DNA from: Saprospirales bacterium
GTDB lineage: Bacteria; Bacteroidota; Bacteroidia; Chitinophagales; Saprospiraceae
Direction: 5' to 3'
DNA: 64,000 nucleotides
Assembly: GCA_016703765.1 (NCBI GenBank)
Contig: JADJBL010000045.1
Span: 186,001-250,000, forward strand
Below, in pieces: positions 29,113-38,893 of the stretch. The notes beneath the pieces are model-generated. The model made no database searches. It was not told the origin of the DNA and saw only the letters and a program-made list of their open reading frames with translations. Numbering within the stretch: the first letter of the stretch is position 1; each line of letters starts with the position of its first letter. Made by a program: the position numbers and the translations under genes.

Positions 29113-29943
29113 TTTTCCGAGAAGGATGATATCCTGAAAACTCTTACAGCTTGCTTTTTCCAGCCCAGGCCAGAACCCCGGGTAGAATTCCAGCAGCTTC
29201 AGGCCGCTGTTTTCGATCAGCGTTCCCCGGAGGTAATCTTCCTCAAATGCGACGTTGGCGGATTTGACTTTTTCGTCGAAAAGCCGGTAGTGGCCGTGGT
29301 CGTAGGGGAAATAGAAGCCTTTTAGGTCTTGCATCATTCCCTTCGACGCCTCGTTCAGGATAAAAAAGGTGGCCAGGCATTTGCCCCCCGGTTTGAGCAC
29401 GCGGTGGATCTCCCGGAGATAATTGCCCACCTCTTCCGGAAGCATGTGGGTGAAGACCGAGTTAGCGAAAGCGGCATCGAATTGACCGTCTTCGTAGGGG
29501 AAGCGGAAATTGGCCGCATCGGCGCCGTCTTCGCGGTACAGGTCGTTGGCCAGGGGGATGTACTGGAATTGAAAGCGTGGAAAGCGCCGGCTGATCTGGG
29601 CCTGGCACCAGCGGACCCCCAGTTCCACCACGTCGAATCCTTCGTAGCTGCCTTGTTCGTCGAGGTAGGTCGTAAGGGGCACAGCGCCACGCCCGATCCC
29701 GCTGCCGATATCGAGCACGCGGTGTTGGGGTTGGAGCCCGGCGATCTTGACGAGGTGGTCGAGCAGATCGGCGCCTTCTTTGACGAAATCGCCGTTGCCG
29801 GTATAGACCAGCCCTCTGGGCGGCTCCATCGGGGAGCGCTTGCCGCTGGCCAGGTCGAGCCAGTCGCCGGGTAGAAAATAGAGCCGGCGCGCCAGGTAGC
29901 GCCAGGAAGCCGGAAGGGAATAGAAGGTTTTGCGAAGGTCCAT
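29107..29943 (-). CDS. SAM-dependent methyltransferase
   Basis: The 278-residue class I methyltransferase has motif I VLDIGSGIGRGAVPL, motif II/III elements YEGFDVVELGVRWCQ, and the post-motif FDAAFANSVFTHMLPEEVGN and HRVLKPGGKCLATFF. The substrate is not evident. I prefer the ATG at 29943 (MDLRKTFYSLPASW) because a TATTTTTG promoter-like element lies only 5 bases upstream (29948-29955, minus). That would give a leaderless or nearly leaderless message. Confidence 0.8.
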   Translation of the reverse strand: MDLRKTFYSLPASWRYLARRLYFLPGDWLDLASGKRSPMEPPRGLVYTGNGDFVKEGADLLDHLVKIAGLQPQHRVLDIGSGIGRGAVPLTTYLDEQGSYEGFDVVELGVRWCQAQISRRFPRFQFQYIPLANDLYREDGADAANFRFPYEDGQFDAAFANSVFTHMLPEEVGNYLREIHRVLKPGGKCLATFFILNEASKGMMQDLKGFYFPYDHGHYRLFDEKVKSANVAFEEDYLRGTLIENSGLKLLEFYPGFWPGLEKASCKSFQDIILLGKI

Positions 29944-30053
29944 GCGGCAAAAATACCACAGATTTGAGAAAAAAATCAGGAGGCTCCCCTTATGGAAGTT
30001 TATAGTTACTTTCATCATTACTTCCCCGATTTTTCACTTACAAAACCATAATT

Positions 30054-31466
30054 ATGAAAAAGCAAACCTTTACATTTTTGCTATTATCTTTTTTTTCCTT
30101 TACGCTTCAAGCCCAATACGGCGGCAACACCCTGGCCCTGGGCGGATTTGATTATGTGACCGTTCCGGACAACTCCAATGGTTCGCTCGACATTGCCAAC
30201 GGGTTTTCGATCGAGGTCTGGGTCAAGCTGAGCAATTCCCTAAACGATCAAAAAATCGTGAGCAAAGCCGACGTAACCTTAACCAACGCCTATATCTTCG
30301 GCGTGGAAAACGGGCTGGTGAAGTTTGAAGTTTTTGACGATGCCGGCGTCCAGACCCTTTTGCACCAGGGAACGGTCGATGCGGGCGTTTGGGTGCACCT
30401 GGCGGGCACTTATACGGTTGGCGGCTTTATGAGGATATACATCAACGGCGAACTGGCCGGTGAAACCGCTGCCAGCGCAGGCGCTCATTCCTACACGCTG
30501 AACAACCTGATCGTCGGCGCCGCATCCTGGGATCCTATTTACTTCCCGGTTACAGGTAACATCGATGAAGTCAGGTTTTACCAGGAGGAACTTAGCCAGC
30601 AGACTATAAGAGACTGGATGCTGCTGTATGTGAACGACACGCACCCTAACTACGCAGCCCTCACTATGTATTTAAAATCGAATGAAGGGTCGGGGACAAC
30701 CGTATCCAGCGAAACGGGCCAAAACGGCGGCACGCATTCAAATGGAAGCGGCTGGGCGGCAAGTACGGCGCCGTTTAAGGGAGACTTTTTGTTTTTCCCG
30801 CCCGACCATGCCCTGGGCGGGATCTGGCCGGGGCATGCTATTGCATCGGCAGATCTTCTGACCTTGGAAAACGCCATTCTCGGCGGAGATCAGTCCATCA
30901 TTTTCGGGGACGATACCTACGGCTATGATTTTTTCGCCGAAGCGCCCACAGGCTATGACAAATCGCTTGCCAAGGTTTGGCGTACCGCCGTGCAAGGGCC
31001 TACTGCGGCGAATGCCAGTTTCGACCTGACGCCGATCGATTTAACCATGGTGGAAGAAGTCGTCCTCCTGGAATCCGACGACTATGAATTTTCCGTCAGC
31101 TCGGTCATAAGCGGGACCTGGGCGGGGAATACCTTTACGTCTCCGAGCGTCCAGTTTAAGAATAATTTCTACTACACCCTGGGATTCAAGCAAATGAGCT
31201 CGGCAACCAATGAAAAGGGGGTCTCCAAATTTGCGTTGGAGGCCACGCCCAACCCCAGTTCGGGTCCCTTTTTGCTGAATTGGAACGAAGATGTTAAAGA
31301 TGCGCGGGTACTGGTTCAGGATCTGAACGGCCGTACTATACTGGAACAAGCAGCCGGAAATGGCATGCAAATGGAAATGAACCTGTCGCATCTGCCGGCG
31401 GGATTATACCTCGTAAGGCTCAGCACGGCAGAACAGTCTGCCGTTTGCAGAGTGCAGAAACAATAG
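30054..31466 (+). CDS. Secreted LamG-domain protein with T9SS type A sorting signal
   Basis: The 470-residue protein has a signal peptide ending LQAQ. A concanavalin-like LamG domain spans about residues 25-205 (FDYVTVPDNSNGSLDIANGF, AGTYTVGGFMRIYINGEL, GNIDEVRFYQEELS). A middle region with no fold I recognise follows, then a C-terminal type IX secretion tail beginning EATPNPSSGPFLLNW with DLNGRTILEQ and LPAGLYLVRLST. It should be exported by T9SS and anchored or released at the surface, possibly binding a glycan. Confidence 0.85.
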   Translation: MKKQTFTFLLLSFFSFTLQAQYGGNTLALGGFDYVTVPDNSNGSLDIANGFSIEVWVKLSNSLNDQKIVSKADVTLTNAYIFGVENGLVKFEVFDDAGVQTLLHQGTVDAGVWVHLAGTYTVGGFMRIYINGELAGETAASAGAHSYTLNNLIVGAASWDPIYFPVTGNIDEVRFYQEELSQQTIRDWMLLYVNDTHPNYAALTMYLKSNEGSGTTVSSETGQNGGTHSNGSGWAASTAPFKGDFLFFPPDHALGGIWPGHAIASADLLTLENAILGGDQSIIFGDDTYGYDFFAEAPTGYDKSLAKVWRTAVQGPTAANASFDLTPIDLTMVEEVVLLESDDYEFSVSSVISGTWAGNTFTSPSVQFKNNFYYTLGFKQMSSATNEKGVSKFALEATPNPSSGPFLLNWNEDVKDARVLVQDLNGRTILEQAAGNGMQMEMNLSHLPAGLYLVRLSTAEQSAVCRVQKQ

Positions 31467-31473
31467 ATACAAC

Positions 31474-31501
31474 AGGTCCCCTGCCACGTGGTAGGGGACC
31501 T
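31474..31501. terminator. Bidirectional hairpin between convergent genes
   Basis: AGGTCCCCT (31474-31482) pairs with AGGGGACCT (31493-31501). Inside, CCACGTGG is itself palindromic, so almost the whole 28 bp is self-complementary. A T-rich tract follows on the plus strand. It overlaps the stop codon of the TfoX-like gene. Confidence 0.75.
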
Positions 31502-31847
31502 ATTTCTTTTTCTTCTTGCTGGATTTTGCCCTGGGGTTGAAATCCAGGCACAGTTGTACCCAGTATTCGAGGTCTTTTTCCATATCAATGCCTTCGGCAT
31601 CGACAAAGACATAGCCTTTCATGATACGGCCCGTAAAATCCATTGGACGGCAGCCCGGCTTTGCCAGCGCTTGTTCCTGAATGTCGGGATCGATACGGGC
31701 CATGAGGCTTTCCTTGACCACCCCGGCGCACATTTTATCGTCGACCAGCAGGCACCACCCCCCCATCATTTCCTTTTCCTCGAAAGGGATTCTCTTTTCC
31801 CGGAATACATTCCGGATGCGATCGGCGAGTTGCAGATTGTATGCCAT
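31500..31847 (-). CDS. TfoX N-terminal-domain protein
   Basis: The 115-residue protein shows the TfoX/Sxy N-terminal fold: VFREKRIPFEEKEMMGGWCL, DDKMCAGVV, LMARIDPDIQEQALAKPGCR and MDFTGRIMKGYVFVD. The C-terminal half of full TfoX is absent and replaced by a lysine-rich tail. Stand-alone N-terminal domains are common in Bacteroidota and their role is not known; competence regulation cannot be assumed. Confidence 0.8.
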   Translation of the reverse strand: MAYNLQLADRIRNVFREKRIPFEEKEMMGGWCLLVDDKMCAGVVKESLMARIDPDIQEQALAKPGCRPMDFTGRIMKGYVFVDAEGIDMEKDLEYWVQLCLDFNPRAKSSKKKKK

Positions 31848-31865
31848 AGCAGACAGATTTTGGGG

Positions 31866-32402
31866 TTATTGTTTCCATTCGGAGCTCAGCACGGCATATA
31901 GATATTCGTCGCGCCAAACCCCTTTGTTGCAAAAACTTTGAATCGTAAGCCCCTCCCTCCGGAAGCCCATGCTTTCGAACATCGCCAGGGAAGGGGCGTT
32001 CTCCACGTCGATATAGCAAAGCACACGATGCACCCCGTGTTGTTGAAAAAGGGACTGAATAACCGCCCCCATGGCCTCTTTCGCTATGCCCTGGCCCTGA
32101 TAGGCCTTGGACAGGGTGACTCCCACTTCCACCACCCGCTCGTCGTATCCCTCGGGCTTGATCCCCAGGTCGCCAACGACCTTTTTGTCCGCAAGGTGCA
32201 ATATGGCCAGTTGCAGCCATTCCCCCTTTTTCCCGAAAGCCCGCCCTTCCATGGAGCGGATCAGGAGCTGCGCATCTTCCAGGGTAGAAGAATGGTAACT
32301 CTGGAATTTGGTGACCTCGGGGTCGGACCGGTAGGCAAAAAAATCGGCGGCATCCCCTATGGACAAGGGGCGAATCCGGAGGCGCGGAGTGGTGTGAATC
32401 AT
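31866..32402 (-). CDS. GNAT acetyltransferase, RimJ/RimL type
   Basis: The 178-residue protein opens with TPRLRIRPLSIGDAADFFAY and has the acetyl-CoA-binding loop YQGQGIAKEAMGAVIQSLF, then HRVLCYIDVENAPSLAMFES and MGFRREG, all typical of RimJ/RimL-like N-acetyltransferases. The substrate is unknown. It lies 18 bases upstream of the TfoX-like gene on the same strand. Confidence 0.88.
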   Translation of the reverse strand: MIHTTPRLRIRPLSIGDAADFFAYRSDPEVTKFQSYHSSTLEDAQLLIRSMEGRAFGKKGEWLQLAILHLADKKVVGDLGIKPEGYDERVVEVGVTLSKAYQGQGIAKEAMGAVIQSLFQQHGVHRVLCYIDVENAPSLAMFESMGFRREGLTIQSFCNKGVWRDEYLYAVLSSEWKQ

Positions 32403-32482
32403 ATTATTTGCAAAAGGGCTTGTTGAATGGGTGAAAATATGGAATTTTGTCCAAAATTCGCGGCTCGCCCGCGCAACCGACT

Positions 32483-32839
32483 ATGGAGATTGTAAAAGAA
32501 TTCACCTTCGACGCCGCGCATTATTTGCCCAATGTGCCGGATACCCATAAATGCAAGAACCTCCACGGCCATACCTACCGGGTCAGGCTTTTTTTGGAAG
32601 GCCCCCTGGACCCCCTCCTGGGCTGGGTAATGGATTTTGCCGAAATAAAATCCGCCTGGAAACCCCTCGAGCAACAGCTCGACCACCAGACCCTCAACAA
32701 CATTCCCGGCATGGTCAACACCACCGCCGAAGAACTGGCCGTATGGATCTATGATCAATTAAAGCCCCAGCTCCCGCTCCTCAGCAGGATCGAATTGAAT
32801 GAAACCGCATCTAATTGGGTGATTTATAGGGGGGTGTGA
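32483..32839 (+). CDS. queD: 6-carboxytetrahydropterin synthase (QueD/PTPS)
   Basis: The 118-residue protein has zinc ligands H13, H28 and H30 (FDAAHYLPN, KNLHGHTYRV), the catalytic cysteine C24 in THKCKN, and LDHQTLNN and IELNETASNWV near the C-terminus. The family makes 6-carboxy- or 6-pyruvoyl-tetrahydropterin. In bacteria this is usually the QueD step of queuosine synthesis. The ATG at 32483 puts H13 where the family has it. Confidence 0.88.
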   Translation: MEIVKEFTFDAAHYLPNVPDTHKCKNLHGHTYRVRLFLEGPLDPLLGWVMDFAEIKSAWKPLEQQLDHQTLNNIPGMVNTTAEELAVWIYDQLKPQLPLLSRIELNETASNWVIYRGV

Positions 32840-32876
32840 AAGTTTTTCTCTACATTAGACGAGAAAACCTACCCCA

Positions 32877-33803
32877 ATGCCCATCAAACTCACCCTCCAC
32901 AGCTTTGAATACGAATCGTATATCGGAGCTACCGTGTTCGCGCACGACAACCCCGGCGATGTGCTCGGAACGCATAAATCCGCCGTGCTGGAGTCTCCGT
33001 CACCGGGAGTGCTCGAAGCTAACTTCGGCAACCTGGCTATAAACCGGAACTGGTTTTTTTACGGAAAGGAGGGAAGCCGGATTACCTGGCGCTCGGGCCC
33101 TATCCGGGTCGATAATGCCAACCAGGAGATCGCCTTGCGCATTTTCGCCATCCTGTCGGAGCAAACCACCTTTACGGAAGACCAAATGCAGGACGAAATG
33201 GACCTGCCCATCGTGAAAAAGGTCTTTCCCGAGGACGATAACTCCACCAAAATGGTCTCCCTCGATGCGCTTTCGGTCAATATCCGCACCAACGACCTGC
33301 GGCTCACCGGCAGCGGGATCGTGGGCGATGAGAACGAAGACGGGGAGATCATGCAGGAATCGGGCTTAACCTTCGACTACCGCATCCGGATCAAACCCAC
33401 TTCACTCTACTTTTCCACCGACCGCTTTTTGAACGTCGAACCCGTGGAAAACCCCGAAGTGACGTTCGATAACCCAATCACGGGGATCATGGTGGGTATC
33501 TATAATTTTTTTACGGGGGCGGTCGACAAGTCCATCGAAAAATCGGTGGAAAGAGCGCTCAATAACGCCATCAAAGAGGAGATGGAAGACCAGCTCAACG
33601 ACCTGAGCGAGGACGATGCCGAAAGGATCGTGGCCACCGTCCAGCAGGTCGAATTGCTGGACGGCGAACAGATCCGCTTTACGGTGGTGCTTTGCATGCC
33701 TTCCGAAATCTTTCAGCAAAAGGTCAAGGAGGGCTGCGCAAATAAAGGTGCGGTCTTTGTGTTTGCCGCCGTAGGCCTGCTTATTGGGCTGCTGCTATGG
33801 TAA
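32877..33803 (+). CDS. Tail-anchored protein of unknown function
   Basis: I do not recognise this 308-residue protein. It has no signal peptide. The body is acidic and beta-rich (LSVNIRTNDLRLTGSGIVGD, FDYRIRIKPTSLYFSTD). A charged amphipathic helix follows at about 215-245 (DKSIEKSVERALNNAIKEEM), and the protein ends in one hydrophobic helix (AVFVFAAVGLLIGLLLW), which suggests a tail anchor facing the cytosol. It overlaps the end of the convergent DUF2911 gene by 23 bp. Confidence 0.55.
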   Translation: MPIKLTLHSFEYESYIGATVFAHDNPGDVLGTHKSAVLESPSPGVLEANFGNLAINRNWFFYGKEGSRITWRSGPIRVDNANQEIALRIFAILSEQTTFTEDQMQDEMDLPIVKKVFPEDDNSTKMVSLDALSVNIRTNDLRLTGSGIVGDENEDGEIMQESGLTFDYRIRIKPTSLYFSTDRFLNVEPVENPEVTFDNPITGIMVGIYNFFTGAVDKSIEKSVERALNNAIKEEMEDQLNDLSEDDAERIVATVQQVELLDGEQIRFTVVLCMPSEIFQQKVKEGCANKGAVFVFAAVGLLIGLLLW

Positions 33804-34383
33804 AGGGCACGGCGAGCTTCTCCCAGCGCAAGATGACTGCATTCCCCTCGATCTGATAGTCGAGCTGCTCGGCATTTTCGCCTTTGCTTTGGGGCATGAC
33901 GTCGACGCGGAGCACGTCTTTGGTGGCGTCGTAATCAAAGGCGCCCCATTGGTCGGCTACTGAGTTGAAAATGAGGGTCCATTTATCCTGGTTCGGAATG
34001 GCGAAAAATCCATAGCGGCCAGCTTTCAGCGCCTTGCCTTCCACTTGCACGTCGGTGGAAAACTGGATCGAGGTCGCCTCGTTGGCGCCGGTGCGCCATA
34101 CTTCTCCGTAAGGCTCCAGGCCTCCCCAGATCACCCGGTTGCGCACCGAAGGGCTCCCATAATTGACGGTAATTTCCGTGGCGCCGATCTTGCCTTTCAT
34201 TTCCTTGCGCGGACTGGGCTTTTCCGCGTCGAGCACCCGGATGGTATAAGCTGCGCTGTCGCCGGCAGCAGTGGTGTCGAGCGTAACACCTACCGGCTGG
34301 TCTTCGTTACCGGAACTGGTTTGACCGCAGGCAAGGGCTAAAGTCAGAAGGGAAGGGTAGAGCAAAAATTGAACGATTTTCAT
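33781..34383 (-). CDS. DUF2911 lipoprotein
   Basis: The start at 34383 gives MKIVQFLLYPSLLTLALACG, a lipoprotein signal with lipobox LALAC. The domain shows TEITVNYGSPSVRNRVIWGG, PYGEVWRTGANEAT and AGRYGFFAIPNQDKWTLIFN, the DUF2911 signature widespread in Bacteroidota. Function unknown; about 200 residues, membrane anchored. Confidence 0.88.
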   Translation of the reverse strand: MKIVQFLLYPSLLTLALACGQTSSGNEDQPVGVTLDTTAAGDSAAYTIRVLDAEKPSPRKEMKGKIGATEITVNYGSPSVRNRVIWGGLEPYGEVWRTGANEATSIQFSTDVQVEGKALKAGRYGFFAIPNQDKWTLIFNSVADQWGAFDYDATKDVLRVDVMPQSKGENAEQLDYQIEGNAVILRWEKLAVPFTIAAAQ

Positions 34384-34495
34384 TGAGCGTAGATTTATGT
34401 TTTCGAAGAAATGAATACGCATAATAGAATGTATGAAAGCAGCTATTGGTTTAACTTTCCCCTTATTTTGGGACAAATAACAATACACTTTTTTT

Positions 34496-35922
34496 ATGAA
34501 AAATATTCAGACTTTCATCCCGGCCCTGATAGGGTGTATTTTCCTGAACGTATCTGCCTCTTTTGGACAAAGCATCGCGGTTTACACCACCGCCGAAAAT
34601 ACTCCCTACCGCCTTTCCCAGACAGAAACCCTGAACTTTTCCCCCAGGAACAACCTTTCGAAAACCAGGCCTGCGTGTTTATCGATCCTTCCGCTACCTT
34701 TCAGACCTTCCTGGGCATAGGAGGCGCGTTCACCGATGCGGCCGCCGAAACCTTTGCCAAACTGCCAGCCGATCGGCAGGCGGCCTTCCTGGAGGCCTAT
34801 TTCGATAGGGACAAGGGCATCGGCTACTCCTTCGGCCGGACCAATATCAATAGCTGCGACTTTTCCAGCGATATCTACACCTATGTCGACGAAGGGGACA
34901 AGATGTTGAGCTCCTTTAACATTGCCCACGACGAAAAATTCAAGATCCCCTTTATCAAAAAAGCCACAGAGGCTGCCGGCGGCAAGCTGAACCTGTTTGT
35001 AAGCCCCTGGAGCCCGCCGGCCTGGATGAAAGATAACAATAATATGCTTCAGGGCGGAAAACTCAAACCCGAGTTTTACGACTCCTGGGCCCGCTACTAC
35101 GTGCGCTTTATCCAGGAGTACGAAGAGCGCGGCATCCCGGTATGGGGCCTTTCCGTACAAAACGAACCGATGGCCAAACAGACCTGGGAGTCCTGCATTT
35201 TCACGGCCGAAGAGGAAACCGATTTTATCAAAAACCACCTTGGCCCCGTCTTGAAAAAGAACAAGATGTCGGATAAAAAACTCATCGCCTGGGACCACAA
35301 CCGCGACCTGCTCTACCACCGGGCCACGGCCTTGCTGAACGATCGGAAAGCGGCCAAATACATCTGGGGTATCGGATTTCACTGGTACGAAATCTGGAAC
35401 GGCGGCCGCCAGTACGAAAACGTCAAACGAGTGGCCGAAGCCTTCCCGGATAAAAACCTCCTCCTCACCGAAGCCTGTAACTACCCCTTCAGCTGGGAAA
35501 CCTTCGACCAATGGCACTGGGGCGAACAATACGGCGAAAACATGATCCACGACTTCAACAACGGCGCCGTGGCCTGGACGGACTGGAATATCCTCCTCGA
35601 CGAAACCGGCGGCCCCAACCACGTCCAGAACTTTTGCTTCGCGCCCGTCCACGCCAAAACCAGGGAAGGCAGCCTCCATTTTATGAACTCCTACTACTAT
35701 ATCGGGCACTTCTCGAAATTCATCCTCCCCGGCGCCAAGCGCATGATCAGTTCATCCAACCGCGCCCAACTGCTGACCACCGCCTTCCTCAACCCCGACG
35801 GCAAAAGGGTCGTCGTCGTGATGAACAATACGAATGAAACCATTCCCTACCGGCTGTATTCAGGCGAGCGGGCGGCGGAAACCGTGAGCCTGCCTCATTC
35901 AATTATGACACTGGTGTATTAA
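34496..35922 (+). CDS. GH30 family glycosidase (glucosylceramidase-like), frameshifted
   Basis: The ATG at 34496 opens a signal peptide (MKNIQTFIPALIGCIFLNVS, cleavage near FGQ). The frame breaks in the C5 run 34641-34645. Adding one C continues the frame as NFSPQEQPFENQACVFID and on through FLGIGGAFTDAAAETF, a GH30 hallmark. The acid/base glutamate is in GLSVQNEPM and the nucleophile in LLLTEACNYPFSW. SPWSPPAWMKDN and a C-terminal beta domain complete about 475 residues. GH30 enzymes of this type remove beta-linked glucose, including beta-1,6 branches. It points toward the other GH30 gene of the locus. Confidence 0.85.
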
Positions 35923-35940
35923 AGAGTGTATTACGTTTAT

Positions 35941-35977
35941 AAGGTTTATAAGGTTTATCATAAACCTCATAAACCTT
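35941..35977. terminator. GGTTTAT-word palindrome between the two GH30 genes
   Basis: AAGGTTTATAAGGTTTAT (35941-35958) pairs with 35960-35977 over 18 bp with one mismatch and a 1-base loop. A third GTTTAT copy sits just outside on the left (35935-35940). It lies between convergent stop codons and can serve both directions. Confidence 0.65.
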
Positions 35978-37428
35978 TACCAAAAAAAACTCCCTACCGC
36001 CCCCGGGGCCAACGAAGCGACGATCCATTTTCCGTTGCAGCTGATGTTGAAAGACTCCCAGACGGTACTTTCGTTGAGCACCAGGAGCGCCTTTTTGCCG
36101 TCGGGCGTCTGAAAAGCCACGTTGGGAAACAAACCGGGGCTGCTGCTGCCGAGCCGGATCGAGCCGGGTTTCGCAATCCTGGAGGCGTGGGCGATGATGT
36201 AGTAACTGACGTTGCGCGACACCGCCGAACCGTCGATGGTCAGGGCGCCTTTGCAAAGCGTGCATCCCCCGGGGGTGTGCGGCCCGAAGCCCGGGTCGCT
36301 GGCCAGATTCCATTCCAGCGCCACTCGGCTCCAGTTTCGCATGGAGCCGATGACCACGTTTTTCAGGTGCCATTTCAGGTCGCCCTCGAAGCTGTCGTTG
36401 CCGCCCGTCCATTGTTCGGTGAAATAGAGATTCTTGTCCGGATGCGCGTCGTGCACCGTGGAAAGCGCCCCGATGTCGCCGCCGTACAGGTGGAACGCCG
36501 AGCCGTCTATAAAAGGCTTGGCGGCCGGATCGTCCAGGATGGCCATGGGGTAACCCGGGTTATCGCAATTGTGGTCCCAAATGATGATTTTTGTCGTCAG
36601 CCCGGCTGCCTGAAACTCCGGCCCCAGGTGGTTTTTGACGAAATCGCCCTGTTGCGTGGCGGACATCACCAAGCTGGGGTTGTTGCCCCCGTGCTGAGGC
36701 TCGTTTTGCACCGTAACTGCGTCGATGGTAATGCCATTTGCCGCCATCTGTTGGACATACTTCACGAAATACTTCGCATATACATTGTAGTATTGAGTCT
36801 GCAGGTTGCCGCCTATTGAACTGCCGTTGGTCTTCATCCAAACCGGCGCGCTCCAGGGGGAGGCCATGATCTTGAGCGAAGGGTTGATGGCCAGGATCTT
36901 TTGCAGGACGGGGATCAGGTCAATGGTGTCCTGCGAAAGGGAAAATTTCGACAGCGTCACATCGGTTTGTCCGGCCGGCAGGTCGTCGTAGCTGAACACC
37001 GAAGCGCTCAGGTCGGATGCGCCCAGGCTGACGCGCAGGTAGCTCACGCCGATGGATTTGCCTTCCGTCCCGAATAACTCCCGCAACAACGAGTCCTTTT
37101 GGGCCTCGCCGAGCTGGTTGATCAGCATGGCGCTGCCGCCCGTCAGCGTGTACCCGAAACCGTCGATGCTCTGATACTGGACCGTGGTATCGATCACCAA
37201 CACGGGAAAACGGTCGTCTTTGCCTGCTGCAAAATCCAGCGTTTTAAACTCGAAGAGGGTTTCCTGGTCCGGCGTGGTGGTCCACATCTCCACGGGAAAG
37301 ACTTCTGTAATCGGGGGAATGATATCGTCGTCCTGAGGGGTGCACTTCCAGCAGCCGAGGATACCGGACAGGATAGCAATAGAAAGGCCGGCTCCATGGA
37401 GGAGCCGGGTCGGTTTAATAGCCTTCAT
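35977..37428 (-). CDS. GH30 family glycosidase lipoprotein
   Basis: The 483-residue protein has a lipoprotein-like signal (lipobox near GILGC). The catalytic barrel carries YQSIDGFGYTLTGGSAMLIN, ASPWSAPVWMKTNGS, acid/base VTVQNEPQHGG (Glu at about 242) and nucleophile LYFTEQWTGG (Glu at about 335). FGPHTPGGCTLCKGALTI and the beta domain ending in FFW are typical of the beta-1,6-glucanase side of GH30. Its start overlaps the end of susD by 14 bases, so the two are translationally coupled. Substrate is inferred, not shown. Confidence 0.88.
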   Translation of the reverse strand: MKAIKPTRLLHGAGLSIAILSGILGCWKCTPQDDDIIPPITEVFPVEMWTTTPDQETLFEFKTLDFAAGKDDRFPVLVIDTTVQYQSIDGFGYTLTGGSAMLINQLGEAQKDSLLRELFGTEGKSIGVSYLRVSLGASDLSASVFSYDDLPAGQTDVTLSKFSLSQDTIDLIPVLQKILAINPSLKIMASPWSAPVWMKTNGSSIGGNLQTQYYNVYAKYFVKYVQQMAANGITIDAVTVQNEPQHGGNNPSLVMSATQQGDFVKNHLGPEFQAAGLTTKIIIWDHNCDNPGYPMAILDDPAAKPFIDGSAFHLYGGDIGALSTVHDAHPDKNLYFTEQWTGGNDSFEGDLKWHLKNVVIGSMRNWSRVALEWNLASDPGFGPHTPGGCTLCKGALTIDGSAVSRNVSYYIIAHASRIAKPGSIRLGSSSPGLFPNVAFQTPDGKKALLVLNESTVWESFNISCNGKWIVASLAPGAVGSFFW

Positions 37429-38881
37429 TTTGGATCAGGTTTGAATTTTTATCCAGTTCGGCCTGCGGAATGGGCCAAAAGAGTTTGTTGTCGGTCAGAT
37501 TGTACCCCAGGCTGATGCCGTCGGGGCCCTTGGCGTTGTTCATCACCTCGATGGCCCTTCCGGTCCGTTTGAGGTCGAACCAGCGAATGCCTTCAAAGGC
37601 GAGTTCCAGCCGCCGCTCCTTTTCGATGGCGAGCCGCATTTCCGCCTGGTTGGAAGCCGGGGTACCGGACAGGGTGGCGCGGCTGCGGATTTGGTCCACG
37701 AGATCTCTTGCGCCCTCCGTATCCCCCGTTTCGTTGAGCGCTTCGGCTTTGAGCAGGAGGATATCCGCCAGGCGGATGAAGATGTAGTTCTGCGGGCTGC
37801 CTTCTTCGAAATTCCGGTGCTTGTTGATAAAGGGATATTCGGTCTGCGGCCAGTGGCTGTCGGACCATTTTCCGGAGACGTCGAGGAAAATAATCGATTC
37901 CGCTTTCCGGATCGCGTCGTTTTCGTCGTCGAAGGCCTGCACGAGGTCGTTGGAGGGGAGATTGAACTTCTTCCAGTCGAGCCCTCTGAAGATCTTGACA
38001 CCCCAGTTTCCATCGGTAGGGCCGCCGCTGTAATTGATCTCGAAAATGGATTCGGCGCTGTTCTCATTGGCATTGTCCCACAAGTCGTCGTATTCGGGGA
38101 GCAGGCTGTATCCGCCGGCGATGACGGCGTCGCAATAGCTCTTCACTTTGTCCCAGTCCTGGGGCTCCCGGGTAGCATACACTTTCGCCAGCATGGCGTT
38201 TACGGCGCCCACGGTGGCGTAGCCTTTGTGTATATCGGTAGTTTTTACCCTTGTGAGGGCGGTTTCCAGGTCGGCGATAATCTGGTCATAGACCTCCGAG
38301 GCCGTGGCGCGGGCGGGGAAGATCTGCGCGTAGATTTCGTCCAGATTGGCAGCGCTGATGGTTTTCACCTCCGTCAACTGAAGGGGCACGTCGCCCCAGA
38401 GCTGCACCAGTTGGAAATACATGAAAGCCCGGATGAAGGAAGCCTCCCCGACGATCTCTTCCACGCGGTCGGGAGTGAGGGCGGGATCTTCTACCAGCCG
38501 CACGTTGTTGATCACCGAGTTGGTCTTGCCGATGGTCGAGTACAGGTAGGCCCAGTCGCGGCTCACGTTGGAGTTGGTGGCGTCGAGCGCGTAGTCGTCG
38601 ATCTGGAAATTGGCGGGATTGTCTCCGCCGGCGTAAGCGTCGTCCGATTGGGCGTCGGCGTTTACGAAGTAATCGAGCTGATAGTATTCGTTCTTGAAAT
38701 CGCCGTAAGCGCCGGCCAGGGCGGCTTCCACTTCGTTGGCCGAATGGTACAGGACGGAGTCGGCGCTGGTATTGGACACCGCGATGCCCTGAGAAACGGG
38801 TTCCAGATCGAGGAAGTCCTTGCAGGAAAACAAGGACAGGGCAATGCCGGCCAGGATCGGGAATATGGTTATATTTTTCAT
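37415..38881 (-). CDS. susD: SusD/RagB family nutrient-binding lipoprotein
   Basis: The start at 38881 (MKNITIFPILAGIALSLFSC) provides a lipobox LFSC. The 488-residue chain has the SusD layout: DFLDLEPVSQG at the mature N-terminus, TPR-like helices (AFMYFQLVQLWGDVPL), YIFIRLADILLLKAEALNET, and C-terminal LAFEGIRWFDLKRTGRA. It captures oligosaccharide at the surface as the lid of the SusC transporter. It starts 12 bases after susC. Confidence 0.93.
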   Translation of the reverse strand: MKNITIFPILAGIALSLFSCKDFLDLEPVSQGIAVSNTSADSVLYHSANEVEAALAGAYGDFKNEYYQLDYFVNADAQSDDAYAGGDNPANFQIDDYALDATNSNVSRDWAYLYSTIGKTNSVINNVRLVEDPALTPDRVEEIVGEASFIRAFMYFQLVQLWGDVPLQLTEVKTISAANLDEIYAQIFPARATASEVYDQIIADLETALTRVKTTDIHKGYATVGAVNAMLAKVYATREPQDWDKVKSYCDAVIAGGYSLLPEYDDLWDNANENSAESIFEINYSGGPTDGNWGVKIFRGLDWKKFNLPSNDLVQAFDDENDAIRKAESIIFLDVSGKWSDSHWPQTEYPFINKHRNFEEGSPQNYIFIRLADILLLKAEALNETGDTEGARDLVDQIRSRATLSGTPASNQAEMRLAIEKERRLELAFEGIRWFDLKRTGRAIEVMNNAKGPDGISLGYNLTDNKLFWPIPQAELDKNSNLIQNEGY

Positions 38882-38893
38882 CGTCATTCTTTT

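Noticed and set aside
31500..31847. TfoX-like protein as a competence regulator
   Set aside because: Only the N-terminal domain is present, and competence control is not established for such forms in Bacteroidota.
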